NCBI GenBank assembly: GCA_943735955.1
Contig: OX030955.1
Span: 4,796,593-4,860,592, forward strand
Length of the DNA stretch: 64,000 nucleotides
Source of the DNA: Piscicola geometra
Taxonomy: Eukaryota > Annelida > Clitellata > Hirudinida > Piscicolidae
Direction of reading: 5' to 3'
Positions 1-11,213 of the stretch are shown in pieces. The translations under genes were made by a program, and so were the position numbers. Every line of letters starts with the position of its first letter. The first letter of the stretch is position 1. The notes below the pieces were generated by a model. It searched no databases. It was not told where the DNA came from and worked only from the letters and a program-made list of their open reading frames with translations.

Positions 1-194
1 AATTATTTATTAAATTTTACTAAAATCGCACATTAAAATGTAAATATCTCACTTTTAAAACCATAATATATTTTGAAAATGAGATTTTGATAGTTGAGCT
101 CCATTTACAATCAACAATGAAAACACTGTCTCATCAAGTCAGTTTTAACCTTTTCATCAACCAAGCCATATATCTGAAATTTCAATCAACTCAC

Positions 195-663
195 AGCTGG
201 AGCGTTTCTGAATCCTTTGATGGAATGAAAGACCGAACCTCCGATAGCTCCCATGGCAAAAGCACCTCCACAATCATCTATTATCCTCCATGGACTGAAA
301 GCAATGTTTTTATTGAGTTTTATTTTCTAATGTGAAAGAATCATTTCAGTCTCATTAAATTGTTAGAAAAACAAATATTAATGCGTAATTATAATCTAAT
401 ATATGCTTATTATTTATTTAATTTGCATTGCATAACTTTCAATTAATTCTTTTTTTCGTTTATAGGATTTATAATATATATAAATTTTATATGAAAATAT
501 ATTTATCATCATTACTTATTAAGATATTTGGAAGTTATTATGTTGAAATGGGTTGAAGAATGAGTTAAATATATGTTAAATATGGTCTACTTTCAAAAAA
601 AGTTTAAATCTTCATAATATATAAATTAAGAGCTCACCATGGTTCTCTAGCGTATTCTTCCAT
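195..663 (-). CDS. TIMM17: TIM17 mitochondrial inner-membrane translocase subunit, 5' exons (partial)
   Basis: Two exons are seen. Exon 1 (663 down to 638) encodes MEEYAREP plus two bases of a Cys codon and ends at a GTGAGC donor. Exon 2 (294 down to 195) follows a TTTCAG acceptor, completes the Cys codon and gives [15 protein letters not shown] and then [16 protein letters not shown] before a GTGAGT donor. This matches the N-terminus of the TIM17 family, including the DDCGGAF and IKGFRNAP signatures of the first membrane segment. TIM17 is a channel-forming subunit of the TIM23 complex, which imports presequence proteins across the mitochondrial inner membrane. Splice phases (2, then 0) agree. 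The remaining exons must lie left of base 1, so the gene is truncated by the window, not broken. It is divergent from APC11. Confidence 0.93.
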
Positions 664-1354
664 AATCTTTTTAGGCGAAAGAAATCACGCAAAAAGGTTT
701 AAATTTGTTTAATATCGTTCAGCCGACCTTCAAAAAGGATAGTGCAGAAACAAATCGTAATTATATAAAAATGTACATTAAAAAAAATTGTTGACGTTTT
801 TAAGATGATGATTCATCAAAAGTTGTTAATTTGAAATACTTTTAATATTTAAATGTTGCTAACATAAATGAACAATAAATTATTTAAGAGTTTCAAATTT
901 AAGCTCTGAATGTTTAAATTTTCGATATTTAATATTTGCAAAATTATAAAAAAATATAATATTTAAGATTTTATTTTTTCAAATTAAAGCTTTGCATTTC
1001 AAATTTTTGATTTTCAAAGTTTCTAAAAATTATAAACAATCAAACATTGGATTTTTTAATTTTAAACTATAAATTATTCAAATGCTAGAAAAATAATCTA
1101 TAAAGTTCAGATGTTTGTTTAAGTTCCACAATTTAAAAGTGAAAGATTTTCAAAATTTTTAGAGGTTTAATAAGTTTTCCTAAAACTTCAATTAAATTGT
1201 TAGAATTAAAAATCTTCAATTGCTTTCTTATTCAAATGAATGTAGTTTTATTAAATAGCCATTGAAATTTAAATAAAGTTTTCTCATATTAATTCAGTAC
1301 AAACTAGGAAAATAGACTCTATTAATAGAGCAATAACAAATTGAAATACTCATA
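664..1354. promoter_or_regulatory. Shared upstream region between TIM17 and APC11
   Basis: About 0.7 kb separates the divergent starts of TIM17 (start codon at 663, minus) and APC11 (candidate start at 1355, plus). It is very AT-rich with no convincing open frame. The arrangement suggests a bidirectional promoter, but I see no specific motif that proves it. If APC11 begins elsewhere the interval changes. Confidence 0.4.
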
Positions 1355-1376
1355 ATGTTGAAAGTAAGGATGAAAG
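1355..1376 (+). CDS. Candidate first exon of APC11
   Basis: ATG at 1355 opens MLKVRMK plus one base, followed by a GTAATA donor at 1377. APC11 proteins begin with a basic MKVKIK-like stretch before the conserved Trp, so the content fits. The phase does not: the downstream exon needs two bases carried over and this donor supplies one. Either the donor or acceptor is noncanonical, a base is missing in the assembly, or the true first exon is elsewhere. Confidence 0.3.
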
Positions 1377-1714
1377 GTAATAGTCAAAAAAATAAAGTTA
1401 TTTGTTCAAATGAAATAACTTATTTAACAATGATTTAATCTTTTTCCAATTTTATTTATTTATTTCAGGGTAAAGATTTTTGTTTTTCAGGAGTCTTTGA
1501 AAATATATTATCTCGTTTCATATATATATAACCTATAGGTTTTTTAAATTTTTCCTAATTTACAATTATTTTCAAAATAAAATAGATACAATTACAAAAA
1601 ATAAGGTACAATTTATTTTTAAAAAATGGTATCATAACTTACATAGTTTCTAATAGTTTTCTAAAACTTATTTTAAAAAAACAAGAATAATTATACATAA
1701 AATATTGAAAACAG

Positions 1715-2164
1715 TTGGAAGGCAGTGGCTACTTGGAAGTGGATAGCGAATGATGACAGTTGTGGTATTTGCCGAATGCCCTTTGATGCGTGCTGCCCTG
1801 ACTGTAAGACGCCAGGAGATGACTGTCCCCTTGGTTGGTTCATTCACGAATGCTCAGCTTGGGCTTACTTAAATGGAAAAGATTTACATTAAATATAAAG
1901 AAGCTTTCACTATTTTACATTAATTAGTTGTTATTATTATTGTTTTTATTATTAATGGTATTTCTATTGACATAAATATTCCTAATACACTTTCTACAAC
2001 CTCTCCATTTCAAATGATTTATACTCACTAACACGATGATCTCTTCAGTCTGGGGTCAGTGCTCTCACTGCTTTCACATCCACTGCATCGTCAAGTGGCT
2101 CAACTCGCAACAGACGCACCAACAATGCCCCATGTGTCGACGCGAGTGGAAGTTTAAAGAATAA
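1715..2164 (+). CDS. ANAPC11: Anaphase-promoting complex subunit 11 (RING-H2)
   Basis: Exon 1715-1833 encodes [20 protein letters not shown] and then [19 protein letters not shown]. It has a GT donor at 1834 after phase 1. Exon 2049-2164 follows a TTCAG acceptor, completes a Val codon, and encodes [37 protein letters not shown] and a stop. The CxxC, CxxC, CxH, HxxC and CxxC ligands form the extended RING-H2 of APC11, the catalytic RING subunit of the anaphase-promoting complex. It recruits E2 enzymes to ubiquitylate cyclins and securin in the nucleus and cytoplasm. The C-terminal REWKFKE tail is nearly invariant in the family. The 215-bp intron splits the RING at the same residue pattern (CPL-V-WGQC). 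Only the first few residues are uncertain. Confidence 0.95.
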
Positions 2165-4253
2165 TTGAAGTTTTTTTGTTAACTTTTACTTTAAGGTATG
2201 ATCTATTTATACTTTATAATGCTATTAATTTCATTAAGAAGATCATTATTTTGTATAGCTAGGGTTCTTAGTAATTTGTGAATGTTTTTAAACGTTAATT
2301 AAATTTTTTTAATGTTATAAACCTTAAAACACAAAAGCATTTTGCATGGTCTGTCATCTTTGACGTCATAGTGCTTCTATGATTATTTACTTATATTTCT
2401 TTACAATTAAAAGTTAGGCAAGTAATTCGAAAAGCAACAAGTTTCAAATTTAAAAGAACGATACGACTAGAAAGAGCTTTATTTCAATGAATGAAATCTT
2501 GAAAGTATAGTATGAAATAGAGAAGTTTCCTTGGATAAATAATTCATAGAACAAGCGATCTTCTAGTCACTAGTGCATCAAGAACTAAAACGAAATGACG
2601 TTTAAGATGTAACTGGTAAATTGTGCGTAACTGGTGAAAGTGAATATAAAAATGGATAAAAGTTGTGTCACTTGAAGAGTTTTTTAGGAATATTTCTTAC
2701 CAAATCTAAGGCGCTATCACATGCAATGTAGACGTGCTATCAAACGGTCATTATGCATAAATGATAAACCATCTTTTAAAAGATTCAAAGTCTTTAAAGC
2801 TAAACTTTCAGAAAGAAAAGAAACGTCCTTGTGCGCAGATTAACTATGAAAGAAGTATATTAACAGTAGAACGTGGTGAATTCTGGATTACATTTTCGAT
2901 AAATTAAGAATATTTTAACTAACTATTCGAACGAATAAGATCAGAATAGTGTATTTAAAAACATTTTTAAATGCTAACATTTATAATGCTGTTTTATGCT
3001 GCCCACTAACTTTAAAAATAAGTTACAAAAAGTATTAAACTTTGATTAACTGAAATATGAAGTTTTGAATCGATGTTTTGAATTCGATAGATCTATTCGA
3101 TCGAAAACGAATTTAATAATTTTCAAATAATCGATACTGAATCGAATATTCTTCACAGCTCTAATTATATATAAAGGACTTGATAGTAAGTATTTCAATT
3201 ATTGTCTATTTTAAGACTTCTATCTAGTAAGAGACTTAACAATTAAGCGAAAACTGAGTTTTTGGAATAATATAGAAAAAATTATTTACACGATAAAAAA
3301 TAGGCCAATTAAGATAAATTGAAATTATTATTTTATAATTAATTAAATAAACTAAGACGATTTGGAGCAACAAAGAATAATAATGTGTAGTTTAAATTAA
3401 TTTCAAAAATATTAACTAATAGTAAATTATACATTTTTAAGTTGCACTTACATGGATTTTATTTCAAAGTAACCTGAATCAAAATAATATGATAAAAAAT
3501 TCAACTCTGAAAGTAGACATTAAAAATGGGAAACTCAAAATGTTTAAGGAAAAAATGCAACAACAAAGCCAATAGCAAAAAAAAAATTCACAAAAAGCCA
3601 TTTCAAAACCACGCGAAATATAAATGACTGGATTTAAAAGCAAACAAAATAAAGTTAACTCAAAATGCAGGTTAACAAGCAAAACAAAATGTTCATCAAA
3701 AAGTGTCAAAAATTAAATCAAACCAAAAACCAGATCAATTATGAGCCTTAATCACACAAAAAATTGAAAATGCAAGGGTACAGAATTTTAGATGAATAGT
3801 TCGATAGCTATCGTAATGTATGGTAAATATAACGTTACAGAGTAAACGGCCGATAACGAGTGATGTCATAGCTTTAATCTATGAAAACATTGCAAAACGT
3901 TGTATAAAATTATCCAAAGTTGTTATAAAATGCCTGAAAAGATAGTGATATAATTTCTAAAAACTAAAAAATCTCAATAAAATGTTTTTCTTGAATGTTT
4001 AAAAAGTTTAAAATCAAAATATCTGATCGAGAAAAACGTGCAATGATTATGCAAATGTAACAAGGACAAACGACAGTTCTACTCAGAAACCAGAAAAGAG
4101 TTTTATTGGTGAATATTGGTTGAGATTGGGAGTGAAGATCGATTAAACAGTTTTTGAATGTGCGTGTATGTTTATGCATTTTTATGTATATTTATTAGTG
4201 TGTGATTGTGCTAATGAATTGGAGTTTCAATTTTATACTTTAAAAACTTCAGA
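2165..4253. other. Gene-poor AT-rich interval
   Basis: This is the space between APC11 and the 3' end of the minus-strand Asp/Asn-rich gene. It probably includes both 3' UTRs. I see only short, compositionally random frames and no repeat boundary or RNA gene that I can support. Confidence 0.5.
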
Positions 4254-5939
4254 TTATGCCTCAATAATATCACGAGTGTTGATGTCAATGTTAGTACCAG
4301 TGGCTGTCGAAGTGCTAGTGGTAATGACTAGAGTGGCCGAAGAAGTAGGGATTGAAAAAGAATTTGAAGGGTCAGGCGTAGTACCAGTGGAGCATTTATG
4401 AAAAGACCACACTAAGGTAGGATGAACCCGAACAAATGAGACAGGTGTAGATATTATTGACTCATGCTGCTGCTGCTGCGATAACTTTACAGATAGTTTC
4501 TGTTGCGGCTGTTGCAAAGGCATTGGCGCGTGCCGATAATGCCTGCTATAGTGGCTGCTTCCAGCCGATCTTTTAGATTGTGTTCCTAGTTGGCAAGACT
4601 GATTTATAATTCCTGAATGAATCGAAACCACACGATGAGTAGCAGGGATGGGGGGTTGAGGAGTGGAGCACTGGGCAGACTGTCTGATGAGGTTCACCTT
4701 CTGTTTCCTTTCCTTCGAGCCTTCATGAGAGTTAATGCGGTAATGGTGATGATGATGATTTTGTTTTTCTTCGAGACGGGAAGCCGCAAAAGATGCAGCA
4801 GAATCACTGGGTATATTGACAATGATTTTCGACTTTAGAGTGTGTCCTGGAGCGCCTCTTGTGCCTCCGTTCAGTGACTCTGACTTCTTAGTTCTTGAAA
4901 TATCAATTCTATTAATAGTATTATTATTAATTTTATTATTATTAGTTGTATTATTATTAATTTTATTATTATTAGTAGTATTATTATTTATTTTTTTATT
5001 ATTAGTAGTATTATTATTAATATTACTATTATCATCACTGCCACCTTTCTTACTATCATCATCAGCACTCTGGCTATCCAGCATATTGGAGACATTTTTG
5101 TTCTGAAGGATGAAGTTTTTCTTGTGGCCATTACTCTTTCTAATCTTCCCAGCATTCGAAACGACGTTTGTTGTGGCCTTAGTCTTCGTCCTTACTTCAT
5201 CTCTGAATGCTTTAGTAAACTTATCAATATCTCCTTTTTCATTTTTATTATTATTATTATTAGCTTTGTCGTTATTCTTATTATTGCCATCATATTTCAT
5301 AATCACTTGCTCTTTCCCTTTGCCATTATCAAGTTTGTAGGCTACTATATCGGAAGTGCCATCATTATCATTGGATACTAACTTATTATTATTATTATTA
5401 TTAATGCCATAACTCGAAAGAATGCTTGGATTGATTGCCGGTGAAGATGATGGATGTGATGAGAAATTAGTTCCATTGGCTGAAATATTTCTATTATTAA
5501 CATCACAAATGAGTTTGTTATCACTTGATTCCATGTCAATAGCCTTGTAAAGCTTTGGCTTAATTGCATTATCACCTTTTTCAATATTTGCGCTGGTATC
5601 TTTATCAACATCATTGTACTCAATAGAAACAATTGGGTATATAGTAGATTCCTTGTAGCGCTTTAGAATATTGCTTTCAATGATCGTTTCAACATTATTG
5701 TTATTAATATCATTAAAATCATTATCCCCATTAAAATGATCCTCATTATTAATTCTACATTCCATATTCTGCTTCAAAATTATAACACTCTCTTTCTTCC
5801 TTTTCTCATGATCATCTGGAGCATCATCATCATCATCGTCAATGGCATTTTTCTTGAAATGAACATTCTCATCAATTGATTGAAGCAATCCCTCATCACC
5901 AATATAGGTATGTATGTTACCCAGGGGTCTTTTAGTGGC

Positions 5940-5997
<58 letters not shown>

Positions 5998-7469
5998 GAA
6001 GTATTAACAACTTTGCGTGTTTTAGATTGATCCTCAAGATCATCATTACCACCACCACCACCATCATCATCATCGTTTTTACTCACTTCATTTTCCTTTA
6101 TTCCAACATCTAACAAAGACTTTTCGATGTAGCTTTGATTAAATATTATGTTGCCAACCCCATTTGCAAGGTTTTCATCAGCATCCTCTATATAATTATT
6201 AGTGATAGAATCTTTTAGCGTTTTATTAAAATTATTATTATTATTGATTTCATCTTCATCATCATCATCCTTAGCATTATTCATACCATCATCATTTCTA
6301 TTAATACTTTTTATTTCACTTTTATTATCAATTTGATTAAGTTTCACAAAAACATCTTTCTCACTGACTATGAAATTGTTATTAATTCTATCACAAATAT
6401 CAGGAACATCATTATCATTATCCTCATCATCATCATCACCATCATCCTCATCATTATCATTACCCTCTTCATCCTTCTCTTTGGAATGTTCAAAAGAGCT
6501 GTTGTTGTTGCTGTTATGGAAGCCATCTTTGGCATGGTTGCAAATGATTAAATCAGTATTCTCCAGTTTATTCAAATTTTCAGCTGTGAACTCCATTTGC
6601 AGATGCTTTGAACTAGCATTGCTTTGGGTCTTGCTATCAACATAAAGGCATTCGTTTTCCTTGGTGGATTTTTCAGTAAGATGCTCATTGGGTACTGCAT
6701 TGCAGTTCATGATTATGTCTTCTTGTGACACATCCCTCTCAATTGAGACTTTCCCATCATTATCTCTTAAGATAGTATCTACATCTTTTTTATCCTCATT
6801 CTCCTCCATTCCATCTATCCATCCATTGATACTATCATAATCTCCCTCATCATCCTCATCATCATAGTCACCATCATCATCATCAGAAAAGTTTTCAAAT
6901 AGTTCCATATCATCCATGGTTGCAAGGGGTGCTGTTACATTCTTGTTGCACATATTGAAGTCAATGTTCTTCTTGAGAACAACTATGGGAATGTTCGCTT
7001 CAAGATTGTCCACTATGAACCACTGGTCATCGAAGTCATCTTCATTTGAGATTTTTTTGGATCGTTTGAAACTTGGAAAAGACCAAAAGTTTCGGTTGAG
7101 CAGTTTGCGAAGGGGAGACCTTTGAAGTGAAATAGAACACTTTGTATCGTTGAGGACTTCTGTGCTCGATTCTCCACAACCCCAAAATACTTCAATTGAT
7201 TCACTAAAAACCACTCTTCGCTTTTCATCAGGTTTTTCGCCATTATGGATATAATTGACATTTTCTATTTCTTTAATATTATTTGCAATTTTTTTCTTAT
7301 TTTCAAAATATTCATTTGTATTTTCTATTTTAGATTTGGTACTCTTAATGATTGATTTTAAGGATTTTGGTATATTGTAGATAACAGTATCAGTGAAAAA
7401 ATCTGATAACTTTATATCATCAGAAATGAAAATGTCATTCATGACATATAAAGTCAAATTAGCAAACAA
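4254..7469 (-). CDS. Large Asp/Asn-rich disordered protein, function unknown
   Basis: An uninterrupted 1071-codon frame in DNA this AT-rich is very unlikely by chance, so it is probably a real coding exon. I do not recognise the family. The first ~170 residues are the least repetitive and carry KRRVVFSESIEVF, which contains an RVxF-like protein phosphatase 1 docking pattern (RVVF), and SFKRSKK. The centre is dominated by Asp/Glu runs, including an 18-residue Asp tract encoded by GAT repeats near 5942-5995, mixed with poly-Asn. The C-terminal third has TNNNKINNN tandem units, a short His run, Gln-rich and Ser/Thr-rich stretches. No signal peptide or membrane segment is clear. The whole reads as intrinsically disordered and acidic. 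The ATG at 7469 is the first in frame. There may be an upstream exon that I cannot see. The RVxF match is short and may be accidental. Confidence 0.7.
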
Positions 7470-7559
7470 ATGAAGATAATCTCAGCATTTTCGATAAAAT
7501 TTAAATGAACAAATTGGCAAGCATTATTCTTTTTAAATGAATAACAGAGCTAAAAGATC

Positions 7560-7644
7560 AACTTTTTTATTTAATAAAATGAACAATAAATATCAAACTT
7601 TAACTTTTTTATTTAATAAAAATGAACAATAAATATCAAACTTT
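7560..7644. repeat. Tandem duplication of a ~42-bp unit
   Basis: Two adjacent copies (7560-7601 and 7602-7644) differ by one added A, followed by the start of a third. It lies in the 393-bp space between the Asp/Asn-rich gene and the mannosidase, so within the upstream region of both divergent genes. Confidence 0.85.
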
Positions 7645-7862
7645 AACTTTTAAATCCAATATAATAAGAATTTAAATACTTTTTTACAAACTAATTATAA
7701 TACACTTAAAAATGTTTTTTTTTAAATTGTTGAATAATTATTTTATAAAAATTAAATATAATGTGAAGTTAAGTATTAATTAAAAAAACATTCAATAGAA
7801 AGTTTAAATGTTTACTTTTGATTTTTAATAATGTCCCTAGGGCCTAAGGCTTATGCTTAAAA

Positions 7863-10800
7863 ATGAAGAGGGTTTCAATTTTGAAGGCTTTAGCAGTTTT
7901 GTCGTTTGTAACTTTTATTAACGTTTACTTTATACTAAACAATACTTGGAAACTATTTTCATTTGAAGATTTATTCACAAATCCATGTGAATGTAAAGAA
8001 TTACAAACGATCTCACAAGGAGAAGCAGATTTGTACCAACCTGACTTGAAAAATATCCGAACATACGATCTCTTAGACGAAGTGAACATAAACTACCCTT
8101 CATACATATGGACGCACACTGGCTGGGATGTTTCTTACAAAACTCTCAAGCAGGAAGTATATGATACAATCAACGTTCATGTTGTGCCTTTTTCGCACAA
8201 TGATCCTGGCTGGTTGTCGACTCCAGATAACTATTTCCAAGGGCTTTCGACTTATATTCTAGACAATGCGTTGGTTATGCTGAAGAACAATCAAAATTAT
8301 ACTTTTTCTTGGTCTGAAATTTGGTTCATCAAACGTTGGTATCTTGCTTTAAATCCTGCAAACCAGGCCTCTTTCCAACGTATCATTTCGGAAGGAAGAT
8401 TCGAAATTCTCACAGGCTCAATGATAATGGTTGGTGAAGCGACTACGCACTACACAGCCATACTAGACCAGCTCCAGCATGGGAATAAATGGCTTGTGGA
8501 CACTTTCAACTTGAGTGTCGACACAGCATGGTCTCTGGACTCGTTTGGTCATTCTGCATCCCTCACCAAGATCCTCACGCAAGCAGACATTGAGTACTTG
8601 TACATCCAGAGAACTCATTACGCCATTAAAGAACACCTAAGTCTGCAAAGAGCTGCTGAATTCCAATGGAAGAACTCAATCGACGAACAGCTAGTGTCAG
8701 AAAGTGATGATGTCAACGAAAACATAGCGTCAAAGATTCATCACACTTCGTCCATGTTCACCCATATGAGCCCAGCCACTTTCTACTCCACCTCGTATGC
8801 CTGTGGTCCTGACTTTGCCGTCTGTTGCCAGTTTGATTTCAATAAAGATCGCTGTTGGCAGTATGGAAAGTATATCACGCCAGAGGCTATAAATGACCAA
8901 AATGTCCATGAAAAAGCTGCGTTACTGAGCGAACAGCTCAAGAAAAAGAACAGCTTAGTTAATCACAATAACGTTCTTTTTATAGTAGGAGATGACTTTA
9001 GTTTCTCTTCAGCTGATAACTGGAATAAACAATTTAATAATTTACAAACCATTTTCGACTATATCAACAAAAGAAGAGAAGAGTTCAATCTCAATATAGA
9101 CTTTTCAACAATCGGAAAGTATTTGAAAACTGCGAAAGCTGGCCTACAATCAAAGTCAACTTCTCAAAACACAATCCCTTCTCTTATAGGCGACTTTTAT
9201 CCTTACAGTGACCGTGGTGATCAGTATTGGAGTGGCTTGTACACCACCAGACCTCACCTTAAGCTTCTGATCAGAAAGAGTTTTTCGTACCTTCGAACAG
9301 CCGAATTGCTAATTAGTTATGGCTGGTTGAAGGCTTTCAAAGATGCTGAGGATAGTCCGAACAATGATGATAGTGACAGTAATAAATTTGAATTCATGAG
9401 CGAGTGTGAGCGTAACTTTTTGAAACTCAAAGACGATACATCCTTGTACAACCACCATGACACCATCACTGGCACGTCACAACAGCACGTTGTCGATCAG
9501 ACGCACAACGACATCCAGAACAACTTGAACAGGGCTCACCAACTGATTCTTTTGTTAATTTCACACATTTTCTTGCCGTCGAACAAAGAATTGCTTTCGT
9601 CTGTCGTTGAGTTAGAGGCGGTTCTTCCATACCAAACAGAGTTTGTAGTCGATAAACTGCCGAAAGATTTCCTATTCTTCAACCAACTACTACACACTAG
9701 GAGCTCACTGGTCACTATTTCATTGGAGAAGGAAATACGTGATGTAGTTGTGGTGGTGAATGGCGATGAGGCTTCGAAGGGAAAGTTTATAAACTGTCAA
9801 CTTACGGGGCTATACAGCGGTGATCAGTTACAGAAGCAAGAACTTAGTTTTGAGCTGGAGACGTTTGCTTTGGCTCCAACACTTGTAAGTATTCGGCATG
9901 CTGAAGAAACAGACAAGAACCGGTGTCAGAAGACTGTAGATCATACCTTTAGTGATAAACTAACGAATCAACAAAATCAAAAAGAATATTTAAAAAATGA
10001 ACAAGATGGTTTTTTCAAATTGAAAAATCAATTCTACAATTTATTGTTTTGTCCTTGTTCGAAAAGTTTGAAAGGTTTAATCATAAGCAATAACAGTCTA
10101 TTCAGCCAAGACGAAGCTCTCAAGTTGGAAAGTCATTTTTCGCACTACACAACCGGAAACAAGTACAAGCCTTTCAACGACAAGAGCGGGGCATATATAT
10201 TCCTGCCTAGGGGTCCTTCAAGCGCAATAATATCTCAAAATGCCACCTTTAAGATATCACTAGGAACAGTCAAGTCAACTGTCACTATTGAATACTCTCC
10301 ACACCTCACGCAAAGCATCTCTATCATTCATTCTTCTTCATATCTTGCTAAAGGCATTATAATCGACACCCAGACCGATATAAGAGCACAGGAAAACTAC
10401 GAACTCGCTTTGAAAGTGAACACAGATGCTGGCAACGTCTTCTACACTGATTCGAATGGACTGCAGATGATGAGGAGGAAGTACAGACAGAAGCTGACAA
10501 TTCCAGGAAACTTTTACCCGTTCACGAACCTTCTATACGTGCATCCTGACAAGAAACATCGCTTCAACTTCATTTCTAATAGATGCCATGGAGTGAGTGT
10601 CCGCATGGGCTCGGTGGAGATGATGCTGGATCGGAGACTGCAGCAGGACGACTGGAGGGGCCTCAATGAAGGCGTCCTCGACAACAATGCCTTGCACACT
10701 CGCATCATCTTCATACCTGAACGTTTGGAAGAGGTGCTCACGTCTCAAAAATCGGAGTTTGCTAGCGCCTTGGTGAATGAGGCGATGTTCACCTTCAACA

Positions 10801-11213
10801 ACCCTCTTATCGCCATCGCCGTCAGAAATGACAGCTCGCAAGATGAAATGGAACATTTGATCGACAACATTAAGTATCCGACTTTGAAGTTAACTTCTGC
10901 TCTTCTTCCCAAGGGAATCTTCCTCGTTTCATTGAAGTTTCTATCGAGAAACTTTTCGAGAGTAACCTTCCTCATCACACTGCACAACACCAACAACTTC
11001 ATCGCTACAAAGGGGAAAATTGATCGAGAGCAGTTAGTTCAGAATGAAGAGAAGATACCAGCATCGCTGTTCTTTCCTTCGCTGACGATTTCGAGCATTC
11101 ACGAGTCGAACATAATCGGCACCAGGAAGGTGCTAAAAGTGCTCGATGGCGTGTTGATCATCCAAGGAACTCAACTCAAAAGCTGGGTCGTTGAGATTTC
11201 GTTCAAGTTATAA
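7863..11213 (+). CDS. Golgi alpha-mannosidase II-like glycoside hydrolase family 38
   Basis: The 1116-residue protein is close to the usual ~1100-1150 residues of Golgi mannosidase II. A short basic N-terminus (MKR) and a hydrophobic segment at ~7-26 form a type II signal anchor. The GH38 catalytic domain follows: HVVPFSHNDPGW (His112 and Asp114, expected zinc ligands), SLDSFGHS (Asp226, expected nucleophile and zinc ligand), CCQFDFNKDR, GDFYPYSDRGDQYWSG and YNHHDTITGT (His531/His532 zinc-ligand region). These fit MAN2A better than lysosomal mannosidase. The enzyme trims two mannoses from GlcNAcMan5GlcNAc2 in the medial Golgi during complex N-glycan synthesis. The usual Pro after the nucleophile (DPFGHS) is Ser here. 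It is a single exon, unlike most other genes in the window. It is divergent from the Asp/Asn-rich gene and convergent with COA6. Confidence 0.95.
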   Translation: MKRVSILKALAVLSFVTFINVYFILNNTWKLFSFEDLFTNPCECKELQTISQGEADLYQPDLKNIRTYDLLDEVNINYPSYIWTHTGWDVSYKTLKQEVYDTINVHVVPFSHNDPGWLSTPDNYFQGLSTYILDNALVMLKNNQNYTFSWSEIWFIKRWYLALNPANQASFQRIISEGRFEILTGSMIMVGEATTHYTAILDQLQHGNKWLVDTFNLSVDTAWSLDSFGHSASLTKILTQADIEYLYIQRTHYAIKEHLSLQRAAEFQWKNSIDEQLVSESDDVNENIASKIHHTSSMFTHMSPATFYSTSYACGPDFAVCCQFDFNKDRCWQYGKYITPEAINDQNVHEKAALLSEQLKKKNSLVNHNNVLFIVGDDFSFSSADNWNKQFNNLQTIFDYINKRREEFNLNIDFSTIGKYLKTAKAGLQSKSTSQNTIPSLIGDFYPYSDRGDQYWSGLYTTRPHLKLLIRKSFSYLRTAELLISYGWLKAFKDAEDSPNNDDSDSNKFEFMSECERNFLKLKDDTSLYNHHDTITGTSQQHVVDQTHNDIQNNLNRAHQLILLLISHIFLPSNKELLSSVVELEAVLPYQTEFVVDKLPKDFLFFNQLLHTRSSLVTISLEKEIRDVVVVVNGDEASKGKFINCQLTGLYSGDQLQKQELSFELETFALAPTLVSIRHAEETDKNRCQKTVDHTFSDKLTNQQNQKEYLKNEQDGFFKLKNQFYNLLFCPCSKSLKGLIISNNSLFSQDEALKLESHFSHYTTGNKYKPFNDKSGAYIFLPRGPSSAIISQNATFKISLGTVKSTVTIEYSPHLTQSISIIHSSSYLAKGIIIDTQTDIRAQENYELALKVNTDAGNVFYTDSNGLQMMRRKYRQKLTIPGNFYPFTNLLYVHPDKKHRFNFISNRCHGVSVRMGSVEMMLDRRLQQDDWRGLNEGVLDNNALHTRIIFIPERLEEVLTSQKSEFASALVNEAMFTFNNPLIAIAVRNDSSQDEMEHLIDNIKYPTLKLTSALLPKGIFLVSLKFLSRNFSRVTFLITLHNTNNFIATKGKIDREQLVQNEEKIPASLFFPSLTISSIHESNIIGTRKVLKVLDGVLIIQGTQLKSWVVEISFKL

